From contig CAKUME010000008.1 in NCBI GenBank assembly GCA_934667575.1, positions 1 to 14,500 on the forward strand: 14,500 nucleotides of DNA. The letters run 5' to 3'. This document shows positions 1 to 5,477 of this stretch, piece after piece. Every line of letters begins with the position of its first letter. Positions within the stretch are counted from its first letter, which is position 1. The stretch comes from an uncultured Eubacteriales bacterium (GTDB lineage: Bacteria; Bacillota; Clostridia; Oscillospirales; Acutalibacteraceae). The notes beneath the pieces were generated by a model. The model was not told the origin of the DNA. It was given only the letters and a program-made list of their open reading frames with translations, and did not search any database. A program made the position numbers and the translations under genes.

Positions 1-161
1 ATCACGGCCGCCGGATCGGCGCCCTCGTCAAATTCCACCTTGAGCTTCAGCGTCATAAAGCTCAGCGCCGCGTCCTTCACGCCGGGCGTCGCTTTCACGG
101 CCGCTTCCATCTTCGCTGCGCAGTTTGCGCAATCCACGTCTACCTGATAAACCTTTTTCAT
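1..161 (-). CDS. Heavy-metal-associated (HMA) domain protein, 3' end outside window
   Basis: The visible 53 residues form the first part of an HMA fold (beta-alpha-beta-beta). The metal-binding CxxC is CANC at residues 11-14, preceded by VDVD and followed by AAKMEAAVKATPGVKDA, which is typical of the first helix. Such domains bind soft or thiophilic metal ions (Cu, Zn, Cd). They occur either as a free chaperone of about 70 residues or as the N-terminus of a P1B-type metal-exporting ATPase; the visible part cannot separate these. The start is an ATG preceded by GGAGGG at good spacing. It begins only 19 bp after the ArsR stop, so the two are probably co-transcribed and metal-induced. A Zn/Cd/Pb exporter just outside the window is a reasonable inference from the regulator's zinc site. 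Confidence 0.85.
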   Translation of the reverse strand, partial: MKKVYQVDVDCANCAAKMEAAVKATPGVKDAALSFMTLKLKVEFDEGADPAAV

Positions 162-180
162 GACTGTTTCCCTCCGTCAT

Positions 181-561
181 TCATTCTTCCACATGCTCCA
201 TGCCCATGCTCAGCATGGTGCGCACATGGTCGTCGTCCAACATATAAAAAATGATTTTACCGTCGCGGCGGAACTTGACCAGCTTGGCGTCCTTGAGGAT
301 CTTGAGCTGGTGGCTGATCGCCGACACGCTCACGTTCAGTAGCTGCGCCAGATCGCCCACGCACAGCTCGCTTTCAAACAACGCGTATAGGATCTTAATG
401 CGCGTGGAATCGCCAAACACCTTGAACAGCTCTGCCAGATCGTAAAGATATTCGTCGTCGGGCTGCTTTTCCAGCACCCGGCGCACCACATCGGCGTGCG
501 CGGCCAAAAAGTCGCCGTCGGTCTCCGTTGCCGGCTGCATCGGCTGCTCGGGATCTTTCAA
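181..561 (-). CDS. ArsR/SmtB-family metal-sensing repressor (CzrA/SmtB-like, alpha-5 zinc site)
   Basis: This is a winged-helix repressor of 126 residues. The core runs from YLYDLAELFKVFGDSTRIKIL through the recognition helix (NVSVSAISHQLKILKDAKLV) to the wing (FRRDGKIIFYML). The C-terminal helix has Asp110, His112, His123 and Glu126. That is the D-x-H-(10)-H-x-x-[HE] spacing of the SmtB/CzrA alpha-5 Zn(II) site, so Zn(II), or Cd/Co, sensing is likely. The alpha-3 box is ELCVGD, with one cysteine where ArsR/CadC have CVC, which argues against an arsenic or alpha-3 sensor. I chose the TTG start at 561 because AAAGGGGG lies 8 nt upstream. The longer in-frame ATG at 612 falls inside the operator at the predicted transcription start, so it cannot serve as the start codon. 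The gene heads an operon with the HMA gene and is probably autorepressed. Confidence 0.9.
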   Translation of the reverse strand: MKDPEQPMQPATETDGDFLAAHADVVRRVLEKQPDDEYLYDLAELFKVFGDSTRIKILYALFESELCVGDLAQLLNVSVSAISHQLKILKDAKLVKFRRDGKIIFYMLDDDHVRTMLSMGMEHVEE

Positions 562-569
562 ATGCTTCG

Positions 570-577
570 CCCCCTTT
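570..577 (-). promoter_or_regulatory. Ribosome binding site that sets the TTG start of the ArsR gene
   Basis: The minus strand reads AAAGGGGG, 8 nt before TTG at 561. No comparable site precedes the in-frame ATG at 612, which would have to lie at or before the transcript's 5' end. Confidence 0.75.
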
Positions 578-596
578 CGTTTGCTCAATTTTTCAC

Positions 597-612
597 TTGA
601 ACATTTGTTCAA
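597..612 (-). promoter_or_regulatory. Candidate ArsR/SmtB-type operator
   Basis: The site reads TTGAACAAATGTTCAA on the minus strand, an almost perfect palindrome (TTGAACA/TGTTCAA around a 2-nt centre), flanked by AT-rich sequence. It resembles the TGAACA-n-TGTTCA-like operators known for SmtB/CzrA/ZiaR regulators. It begins 5 bp downstream of the -10 box, so bound repressor would cover the start site. That it is the operator of the neighbouring repressor is inference from position and motif. Confidence 0.75.
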
Positions 613-617
613 ATATT

Positions 618-646
618 ATTATATGCAAATGCGCAAAGGATGTCAA
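618..646 (-). promoter_or_regulatory. Consensus sigma-A promoter of the ArsR-HMA operon
   Basis: The -35 is TTGACA (641-646) and the -10 is TATAAT (618-623), with exactly 17 bp between them. A fully consensus promoter fits a tightly repressed gene. The predicted start is near 611, inside the operator dyad. Confidence 0.85.
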
Positions 647-657
647 GCCCTTTGCGC
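631..657. repeat. Perfect 9-bp inverted repeat centred on the ArsR -35 box
   Basis: GCGCAAAGG (631-639) and CCTTTGCGC (649-657) are exact inverted arms around a 9-bp centre that contains the whole -35 hexamer. It could be a second regulator site or a hairpin ending transcription from the upstream hydrolase gene. No U-tract follows on the minus strand, so a classical terminator is unlikely. Confidence 0.6.
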
Positions 658-706
658 GGAATTCACACTTTGTTCATAATATAACGGAATACGGCGGAGT
701 CCGTTT

Positions 707-1738
707 TTACATGGTGAGCACCGCCGCAATGCGCACAAAGCTGCCCGTTGACTGCGGGTCGTGCGTGCCGGTGGGGCAAATGGTCAGCGTGTGCACGCCC
801 GGCGCCAGATCATCCGCCAGCGGCAGGCACCCCGTGCGGTCAAAATGAAGCGCATATTTATCCCAGCTGTTTTTCGTCTGCACCGGCCCATCGTCAATGC
901 GCCATGTAAACATGCCCGAATCCGATGCGATCAGCGCATACACCTGCACTGACCGCCCCGAAAAATGAACCGTGATGCGGTCGCCGGGCTGGTCGGACTC
1001 CAAATAATGCGTCACATCGCGCATTTTCATCTCTTCTGCCAATCGGAAGCCCGTGTGTTCCGCGTCGGCCGCGTCGATCATGGCGGCATTCTCGCCGCAC
1101 GTCCGGCTCAGCGGCGCGGGCAGCGCGAGGTTCGCCCGCAAAAACTCCGCGATCCGCGCGGTGTAAATATCATAGCCCGCGTCGTTGGGGTGCACGGTGT
1201 CGGCGGTATATTTTTTCCAAGTATCGGGGTCGAGCGCCGCACGGCGCAGCAGCTCCGCGCCCACGTTCACCACGCCGATGCCGTAGTGCGCCGCCACGGC
1301 GCAATGGTCGGCCGCGCTGCGGCAAAAGCCGTTCTGCGCGATCTCCTGCGCCATGGCCTGTGTGGCCGTGAGCACCAGCACAATGTCCACGCACGGGTCA
1401 TACCGCAGCAGCTTGCGCACAATGGCCTCCACGGTGGAAACCGACTCCGCCCGGTCGCAGTCGTTGACCGCAAATTCCACAAACACCAGCTCCGGCCGGT
1501 GCGCGATCACCTGCTGCGCGCAGCGGCACGCGCCAAAATAGGAATCGGTTCCGCCAATGCCGGCGTTCACTTCCGTGATCGCGCAGTCGGGGTATTGCGC
1601 GCGCAGCCATGCGGTGGTCTGCGCGCGCCAGCAGTGCTCCGGCGCGGAAGCGCCCGCGCCCTCGGTGATGGATCCGCCCAAATAAGCCACGCACAGCGCC
1701 TTTTGATCGCGCAGCGCGCGCATGCTGTTTTTTAACAT
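707..1738 (-). CDS. SGNH/GDSL-family hydrolase with C-terminal beta-rich domain
   Basis: A 343-residue protein. The N-terminal ~200 residues show all SGNH blocks: YLGGSITEG with nucleophile Ser23 (block I), the Gly of NAGIGG near 60 (block II), Asn92 in EFAVND (block III), and DTVHPNDAGY with Asp180 and His183 (block V). Residues ~205-343 look like a beta-sandwich accessory domain (GRSVQVYALIASDSGMFTWRIDDG). No signal peptide or membrane segment is visible, so it is probably cytoplasmic. Family members deacetylate or de-esterify carbohydrates, lipids and cell-wall compounds; the substrate cannot be read from sequence. The ATG at 1738 has AAAGGAG about 8 nt upstream. It starts 37 bp after the phosphodiesterase gene and is probably translated from the same transcript, which suggests linked turnover of lipid headgroup or surface glycan components (inference). 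Confidence 0.88.
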   Translation of the reverse strand: MLKNSMRALRDQKALCVAYLGGSITEGAGASAPEHCWRAQTTAWLRAQYPDCAITEVNAGIGGTDSYFGACRCAQQVIAHRPELVFVEFAVNDCDRAESVSTVEAIVRKLLRYDPCVDIVLVLTATQAMAQEIAQNGFCRSAADHCAVAAHYGIGVVNVGAELLRRAALDPDTWKKYTADTVHPNDAGYDIYTARIAEFLRANLALPAPLSRTCGENAAMIDAADAEHTGFRLAEEMKMRDVTHYLESDQPGDRITVHFSGRSVQVYALIASDSGMFTWRIDDGPVQTKNSWDKYALHFDRTGCLPLADDLAPGVHTLTICPTGTHDPQSTGSFVRIAAVLTM

Positions 1739-1775
1739 AATATTTGCTCCTTTTTCCGTCGTCTGCCGTCCGCGT

Positions 1776-2483
1776 TTATCCCGCCGGATGCTCCAGCCGG
1801 TTCGAGGTGATCATATCCACGCCCCAGCGTTCCAGCCGCAGCGCGTCGGCCGAATCGTCCACCGTCCAGCAGTTCAGCAGGTGCCCCGCATCGTGCACCG
1901 CGCGCACCACCTCCGGCGTGACCGCGCGATAGTAAATGTCCAGATCGAGCGCCCAGCGATCCAGCGCCGCCGCCACGCCCGCGTCGTATTTGCCCGTTAA
2001 ATACTGCATCGGCTGCGTGGGCAGCATGGCGCGCAGCGTTTGCAAATTCGCGAGATCAAACGAGATGAACACCGTTTGCGCCAGATAATCCTGCGCGCGA
2101 ATCGCCGCCGCCAACCGGCTCAGTGCGCCCTCGGTAAAGTGATTTTTCACCTCCAGCACGGCGATTTTATGATACCGTTTGCAAATGGAAATGTATTCCT
2201 CCAACGTGGGGAGGCAAAGATCGCCGCGCACCGATCGGCCGTCGATATCCCACAGCGGAATCTGCCGCAGCTGCGCCATGGTTGCGTGCTCGGCCACCAG
2301 GCTCACCGGGCTCACCCGCGCCGTGCAGTCGTCGTGCAAAATCACAAACTGCCCGTCTGCGGTGAGGTGCACATCGGTTTCAATGCCGGCCTGCGTGCAG
2401 TTGCCCGCCGCCACAAACGCCGCCGCCGTGTTTTCCGTTTCGCGTCCGCTGAATCCGCGGTGCGCGATCATTTTTACTGCCAT
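1776..2483 (-). CDS. Glycerophosphodiester phosphodiesterase (GDPD family, UgpQ/GlpQ-like)
   Basis: A 235-residue TIM-barrel enzyme. It hydrolyses deacylated phospholipids (glycerophosphodiesters) to glycerol-3-phosphate and an alcohol, normally with a divalent metal. Catalytic and metal residues are visible: His8-Arg9 in IAHRG, Glu17-Asn18-Thr19, Glu35 and Asp37 in GIETDVHLTADG, His50 in LHDD, and Glu111-x-Lys113 in VLEVK. The C-terminus has NCWTVDD and GVDMITSNRL, matching the family's W-T-x-[ND] and G-V-D-x-I-x-[ST] elements. There is no signal peptide and the length is normal for the short cytosolic form. The ATG has AGGAG very close and AAAGGAAG at better distance. Its own promoter lies at 2532-2560, and the SGNH hydrolase follows in the same unit. 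Substrate preference (glycerophosphocholine, -glycerol and so on) is not determinable. Confidence 0.92.
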   Translation of the reverse strand: MAVKMIAHRGFSGRETENTAAAFVAAGNCTQAGIETDVHLTADGQFVILHDDCTARVSPVSLVAEHATMAQLRQIPLWDIDGRSVRGDLCLPTLEEYISICKRYHKIAVLEVKNHFTEGALSRLAAAIRAQDYLAQTVFISFDLANLQTLRAMLPTQPMQYLTGKYDAGVAAALDRWALDLDIYYRAVTPEVVRAVHDAGHLLNCWTVDDSADALRLERWGVDMITSNRLEHPAG

Positions 2484-2531
2484 ATGCTCCTGCTTCCTTT
2501 CCTGCGCCGCATGCCCCGGCGCTTTGGGTTC

Positions 2532-2560
2532 ATTTTAGCACATCCAGCCGAAAAACACAA
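2532..2560 (-). promoter_or_regulatory. Promoter of the GDPD-SGNH unit
   Basis: The minus strand has TTGTGT (2555-2560), 17 bp, then TAAAAT (2532-2537). A TGn extended -10 element precedes the -10. It is divergent from the promoter at 2590-2618, with about 29 bp between the two -35 boxes. Confidence 0.7.
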
Positions 2561-2589
2561 GCCATTGCACGTTTATTTTAAAAAAATGT

Positions 2590-2618
2590 TTGCATTCCAA
2601 CGCCGCATCCGATATAAT
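2590..2618 (+). promoter_or_regulatory. Promoter of the SIMPL-domain gene
   Basis: TTGCAT (2590-2595), a 17-bp spacer and TATAAT (2613-2618), about 40 bp before the chosen start codon. Confidence 0.75.
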
Positions 2619-2659
2619 AAAAGCAGACCCCCATGCTGTGCTCGAAAGGATGGATGAAT

Positions 2660-3319
2660 ATGGAAAAGATCATTACCGTGCAGGGCACCGGCTGCGCCCG
2701 CGTGCGGCCCGATCAGATCGAATGCACCTGCACGCTCACCGCGCCCAACCCCGACTATGCCAAGGCGATGGCCACCGCCGACGCATGGATGGACGAGCTG
2801 CGCATTGCGCTCGCCGCCGTGGGCCACGACCCCGACGCGCTGCGCACGTCGAGCTTCCGCGTTCGGTCGGAATACGAAAATCGCCGCGATAAAAACGGCG
2901 AGTATCAGCGCGTGTTTGTGGGCTATGCGTGCGTTTATGAGCTGCACCTCACGTTTGCGCTCGACCTGAACCGCTTGGCCGACACCGTGGACGCCGTGGC
3001 GCGGTGCGCCGCGCACCCCGAGCTGGGCATCGCCTTCACCGTGCGCAGCACCGACGCCGCGCGCCAAACCGCACTCGCCGACGCCGCCCAACACGCCCGC
3101 CGCACCGCCGAAGCGCTTTGCGCCGCCGCGGGCGCGGAGCTGGGCGCGCTGCTGCGCATCGACGCGTGCGCCGAGCCCCTCGACAACGCCTCGCCCACCC
3201 GCTTTGAATTTTCGCAGGATCTGATGCGCACACCCGCCAAAATGCGCGCCTGCGCCGATGTTTCGCCCGAGGATGTGGCGCTCACGGAGTCGGCGGCATT
3301 TACATGGGCCATTGAATAA
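2660..3319 (+). CDS. SIMPL-domain (DUF541/YggE-like) protein
   Basis: A 219-residue protein beginning MEKIITVQGTGCARVRPDQIECTCTL. This is the typical opening of the SIMPL family (I-x-V-x-G-x-G, then 'P-D' and a long strand). The middle has the family's SSFRVRSEYEN and YACVYELHLTFALD strands. The end carries the helix of alternating Ala/Arg (ALADAAQHARRTAEALCAAAGAELG) before a last strand (SPEDVALTESAAFTWAIE). No signal peptide is present, unlike Gram-negative YggE, so a cytosolic location is likely. Molecular function is not established for the family, although YggE has been linked to oxidative stress. I chose the ATG at 2660 because AAAGGA ends 9 nt before it; ATGs at 2633 and 2654 are badly spaced. 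It has its own promoter. No clear terminator separates it from the next gene, whose promoter starts 8 bp after its stop. Confidence 0.85.
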   Translation: MEKIITVQGTGCARVRPDQIECTCTLTAPNPDYAKAMATADAWMDELRIALAAVGHDPDALRTSSFRVRSEYENRRDKNGEYQRVFVGYACVYELHLTFALDLNRLADTVDAVARCAAHPELGIAFTVRSTDAARQTALADAAQHARRTAEALCAAAGAELGALLRIDACAEPLDNASPTRFEFSQDLMRTPAKMRACADVSPEDVALTESAAFTWAIE

Positions 3320-3326
3320 AAAATGC

Positions 3327-3355
3327 TTGTGTTTTCCCGGATTTCGTGGTATAAT
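3327..3355 (+). promoter_or_regulatory. Promoter of the DtxR-family regulator gene
   Basis: TTGTGT (3327-3332), 17 bp, TATAAT (3350-3355), with a TGG extended -10 motif directly upstream of the -10 box. No obvious DtxR or MntR palindrome overlaps it. Confidence 0.75.
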
Positions 3356-3390
3356 AAAAAGAAATATCATTGAGGGAGGGAAATCCGGCG

Positions 3391-3786
3391 ATGCATCTTC
3401 AGGAATCCGGGGAAATGTACCTCGAAACGATTTACGTTTTGTCGCAAAAAAAAGAGAACGTGCGTTCGCTCGACGTTGCAGAATATATGCACTTTTCAAA
3501 ACCCAGCATCAGCCGGGCGGTCGGATTGCTGAAGCAGGGCGGCTACCTTGTGGTGGACGGCAGCGGCTACCTGTGGCTCACGCCCAGCGGGTTGGAAATT
3601 GCAACCAAAATCTACGAGCGCCACACCGTGCTCTCCAAGTGCCTGATGCATCTGGGCGTGGACGAACGCACCGCCACCGAAGACGCGTGCAAAATTGAGC
3701 ATGTGATCAGCGACGAATCGTTCGACGCGATCAAGCACCACCTCACGGATCACATGGAACGCGTGCACGGCAAATCCGACGCCTAA
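3391..3786 (+). CDS. DtxR/MntR-family metal-dependent transcriptional regulator
   Basis: A 131-residue two-domain regulator. The N-terminal winged helix spans ~1-65 (MYLETIYVLSQKKENVRSLDVAEYMHFSKPSISRAVGLLKQGGYL). The metal-binding dimerisation domain spans ~70-131. It lacks the C-terminal SH3-like domain, as MntR does. Candidate ligands by alignment from memory with DtxR and B. subtilis MntR are Met9, Glu12, His78, Cys100, Glu103 and His104. ACKIEHVISDE resembles the DtxR primary site (Cys102/Glu105/His106), whereas MntR has Glu at the Cys position and Asp at the Met position. It should therefore repress metal uptake genes when Fe(II) or Mn(II) is abundant; the metal is uncertain, with Fe(II) slightly favoured by the Cys/Met pair. 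GAGGGAGGG precedes the ATG by 10 nt. The gene is monocistronic, with its own promoter and a strong terminator. Confidence 0.9.
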   Translation: MHLQESGEMYLETIYVLSQKKENVRSLDVAEYMHFSKPSISRAVGLLKQGGYLVVDGSGYLWLTPSGLEIATKIYERHTVLSKCLMHLGVDERTATEDACKIEHVISDESFDAIKHHLTDHMERVHGKSDA

Positions 3787-3809
3787 ACCCACACAAACAC
3801 GCCACTGCG

Positions 3810-3852
3810 CCCCGGCAATGCGGAACATTCCGCAGCCGGGGTGTTGTTTTTT
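3810..3852 (+). terminator. Rho-independent terminator of the DtxR-family gene
   Basis: The outer stem is CCCCGGC/GCCGGGG and the inner stem is TGCGGAA/TTCCGCA, with a 2-nt bulge and a 2-nt loop, followed shortly by TTTTTT (3847-3852). It lies 23 bp after the stop codon. Confidence 0.93.
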
Positions 3853-3875
3853 CGGCGATTCCGCCGCACTCATGT

Positions 3876-4086
3876 TTCGCATCGGCATGCGCAAAACGCT
3901 GCCCGTACGCTTGTCGCAGCCCGCACCGGATTGCGCATTGGCAGTGGCCGCATGCGCAAAATGCGCTCGGCCATTCCGCTGCGCGCCTGCGCTTCGCATC
4001 GGCGTGCGCAAAACGCTGCCCGTGCGCTTGTCGCAGCCCGCACCGGATTGCGCATTGGCAGTGGCCGCATGCGCAAAATGCGTTCG
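3876..4086. repeat. Two near-identical 94-bp hairpin-bearing direct repeats (117-bp period)
   Basis: Copy 1 is 3876-3969 and copy 2 is 3993-4086. They differ at only three positions (3887 A/G, 3907 A/G, 3966 C/T) and are separated by a 23-bp spacer. Each copy contains TTGCGCAT and ATGCGCAA (3931-3938 with 3952-3959; 4048-4055 with 4069-4076), an exact 8-bp inverted repeat extended by a GGC/GCC pair. GCATGCGCAAAA occurs twice within copy 1 (3885-3896, 3950-3961). The block lies between two convergent terminators, so it is probably untranscribed by the flanking genes. It looks like a REP-type or other dispersed intergenic repeat. Nothing else is seen in 3853-4179: no gene with a ribosome binding site, no RNA gene. 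Confidence 0.85.
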
Positions 4087-4179
4087 ACCACGCCGCCGTT
4101 CCCGGTCGTGTCCCGAAAACCGCTCCGCGCAGCGTTTTACACGACGTCCCGCCCGCAGCCGGCGCCGTGCGCACACCGC

Positions 4180-4228
4180 AAAAAACCGAACGCACCTTGC
4201 AGGTTCCGCAAGCGTGCGTTCGGTTTTT
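4180..4228. terminator. Long bidirectional terminator at the end of the aromatic operon
   Basis: An exact 15-bp inverted repeat (4181-4195 with 4214-4228; core CCGAACGCAC/GTGCGTTCGG) flanks a loop that can itself pair CTTGC/GCAAG. The arms end in A5/T5, giving a U-run on either strand (six U on the minus strand). It lies about 20 bp beyond the aroE-aroK stop codon and serves the minus-strand operon. Confidence 0.92.
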
Positions 4229-4247
4229 GTATGTCGATTTGCGCGCA

Positions 4248-5477
4248 CTACACGCGCATTTTTTCTTGCGCTTCCAAAATTCGGCGCTGCGTTTTCGCCG
4301 GGCTCGACGCCACCGGAACCGAAACATCCGCAAACGACCGGTAAAGCGGCTCGCGCTGCGCCGCCATTTGGGCCAGATCCGCGTGCGCCGACAGCGGCCG
4401 CCCGTCGCGCGGCAGCTCGTCCGCGGGCCGCTGCATCCAAATCAGCCACCCGTTTTGGTGCAGCAGCGGGTAATTGCGCGGCTGCGTAACGCAGCCGCCG
4501 CCCGTGGCGATCACCAACCCCGACTGCTTGCCCAGCTCCGCAAGCACCGCCGTTTCGCGCGCGCGGAACCCCGCTTCGCCCTCTTTTTCAAAAATTTCCG
4601 GAATGCTGCACCCCGCTGCGCGCACGATCTCCGCGTCGGCATCCACAAAACGCCGCCCGAGCGCCTGCGCCACGGCCGCGCCCGCCGTGCTTTTGCCGCA
4701 GCCCGGCATGCCGATCAGCACCAGATTGCGCATTTGCCGCGCCAGCGTGCCCAAAATGCGTTCGGTCACGCCGTCGTCGATTGCGGTGCCCAAAAACAGC
4801 TCCGCGCTGCGCTTGGCCTGTGCCACCAGCATCGACAGCCCGTTTTCGTGCGGAATGCCCAGCCGCTCCGCGTCGAGCAGCAGCTGCGTGCGCGCCGGGT
4901 TATAGATCACATCCAGCACGCCCTCGCAGTTCGGAAACTGTGCCAGATCGACTGGCGCCGCGCCCACGTTGGGATACATGCCCACCGGCGTTGCATTCGC
5001 AATGATCTGCGCCGTGCGGTCCATATTGTCATAATTATGCTCGCCGCGGCGCGAAATCACCGTCACGCGCTTCGCGCCCAGGTCGGCAAGCACCGTGCGC
5101 ACCGTCAGCGACGCGCCGCCGCTGCCCAGCACCAGCGCCGTTTTGCCCGCCACATTGATGCCGCTGCGCGCCACCATCCACCGAAATCCGTCGTAGTCCG
5201 TGTTGAACCCCGCCAGCGTACCGTCGGCGCGCCGCACCACCGTGTTCACGCTCCCAATGCGCCGCACGGTGTCCGACAGCTCCGCGCAAAACGGCATCAC
5301 CGTTTTTTTGTACGGAATGGTCACATTGATGCCGTCGAACCCATCGTGCTGCAAAAATGCCGCCACTTCATCCGCGGATTTTTCATACAGCGGATATTCG
5401 TACGCCCCAAGCAGCCGGTGGATCTGCGGCGAATAGCTGTGCCCCAGTTTTTCGCCGAGCAGCCCGAACCGCTTCAT
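4248..5477 (-). CDS. aroE-aroK: Fused shikimate 5-dehydrogenase - shikimate kinase
   Basis: A 409-residue fusion of two shikimate pathway steps. Residues 1-~245 are AroE (3-dehydroshikimate + NADPH to shikimate): shikimate-binding Ser14 and Ser16 in GHSYSPQIH, catalytic Lys57 in NVTIPYKK, Asp94 in GFNTDYDG, the nucleotide loop GSGGAS (118-123), and NATPVGMYP (161-169). Residues ~250-409 are shikimate kinase: Walker A GMPGCGKST (256-264), Asp279/Asp281 in VDADAEI, Arg305 in GFRARE, GGG 326-328, and a lid with GRPL near 360. The order AroE then AroK matches consecutive reactions. All key residues of both halves are present, so both should be active. The ATG at 5477 overlaps the pheA stop as TGATG with GGAGG 7 nt before it, showing translational coupling. 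It is the last gene of the aromatic operon. The AroE half is slightly shorter than stand-alone AroE (about 270-285 residues). Confidence 0.95.
   Translation of the reverse strand: MKRFGLLGEKLGHSYSPQIHRLLGAYEYPLYEKSADEVAAFLQHDGFDGINVTIPYKKTVMPFCAELSDTVRRIGSVNTVVRRADGTLAGFNTDYDGFRWMVARSGINVAGKTALVLGSGGASLTVRTVLADLGAKRVTVISRRGEHNYDNMDRTAQIIANATPVGMYPNVGAAPVDLAQFPNCEGVLDVIYNPARTQLLLDAERLGIPHENGLSMLVAQAKRSAELFLGTAIDDGVTERILGTLARQMRNLVLIGMPGCGKSTAGAAVAQALGRRFVDADAEIVRAAGCSIPEIFEKEGEAGFRARETAVLAELGKQSGLVIATGGGCVTQPRNYPLLHQNGWLIWMQRPADELPRDGRPLSAHADLAQMAAQREPLYRSFADVSVPVASSPAKTQRRILEAQEKMRV

Noticed and set aside
181..612. 143-residue version of the ArsR protein starting at ATG 612.
   Set aside because: This ATG lies within the operator at the predicted transcription start and has no ribosome binding site; the TTG at 561 does.
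683..705. Hairpin AACGGA/TCCGTT after the SGNH hydrolase gene as a terminator.
   Set aside because: Only a 6-bp stem with an 11-nt loop, and no proper U-tract on the minus strand; the T-run is on the plus strand, where no gene precedes it.
2573..3499. 308-residue open frame on the minus strand opposite the SIMPL gene.
   Set aside because: Low-complexity Gly/Arg/Ala-rich shadow frame that would span both plus-strand promoters and two convincing plus-strand genes.
3496..4449. 317-residue open frame on the minus strand with an internal 39-residue repeat.
   Set aside because: It is antisense to the DtxR-family gene and to the end of aroE-aroK, has no ribosome binding site, and arises because the 117-bp repeat period is a multiple of three in GC-rich DNA.
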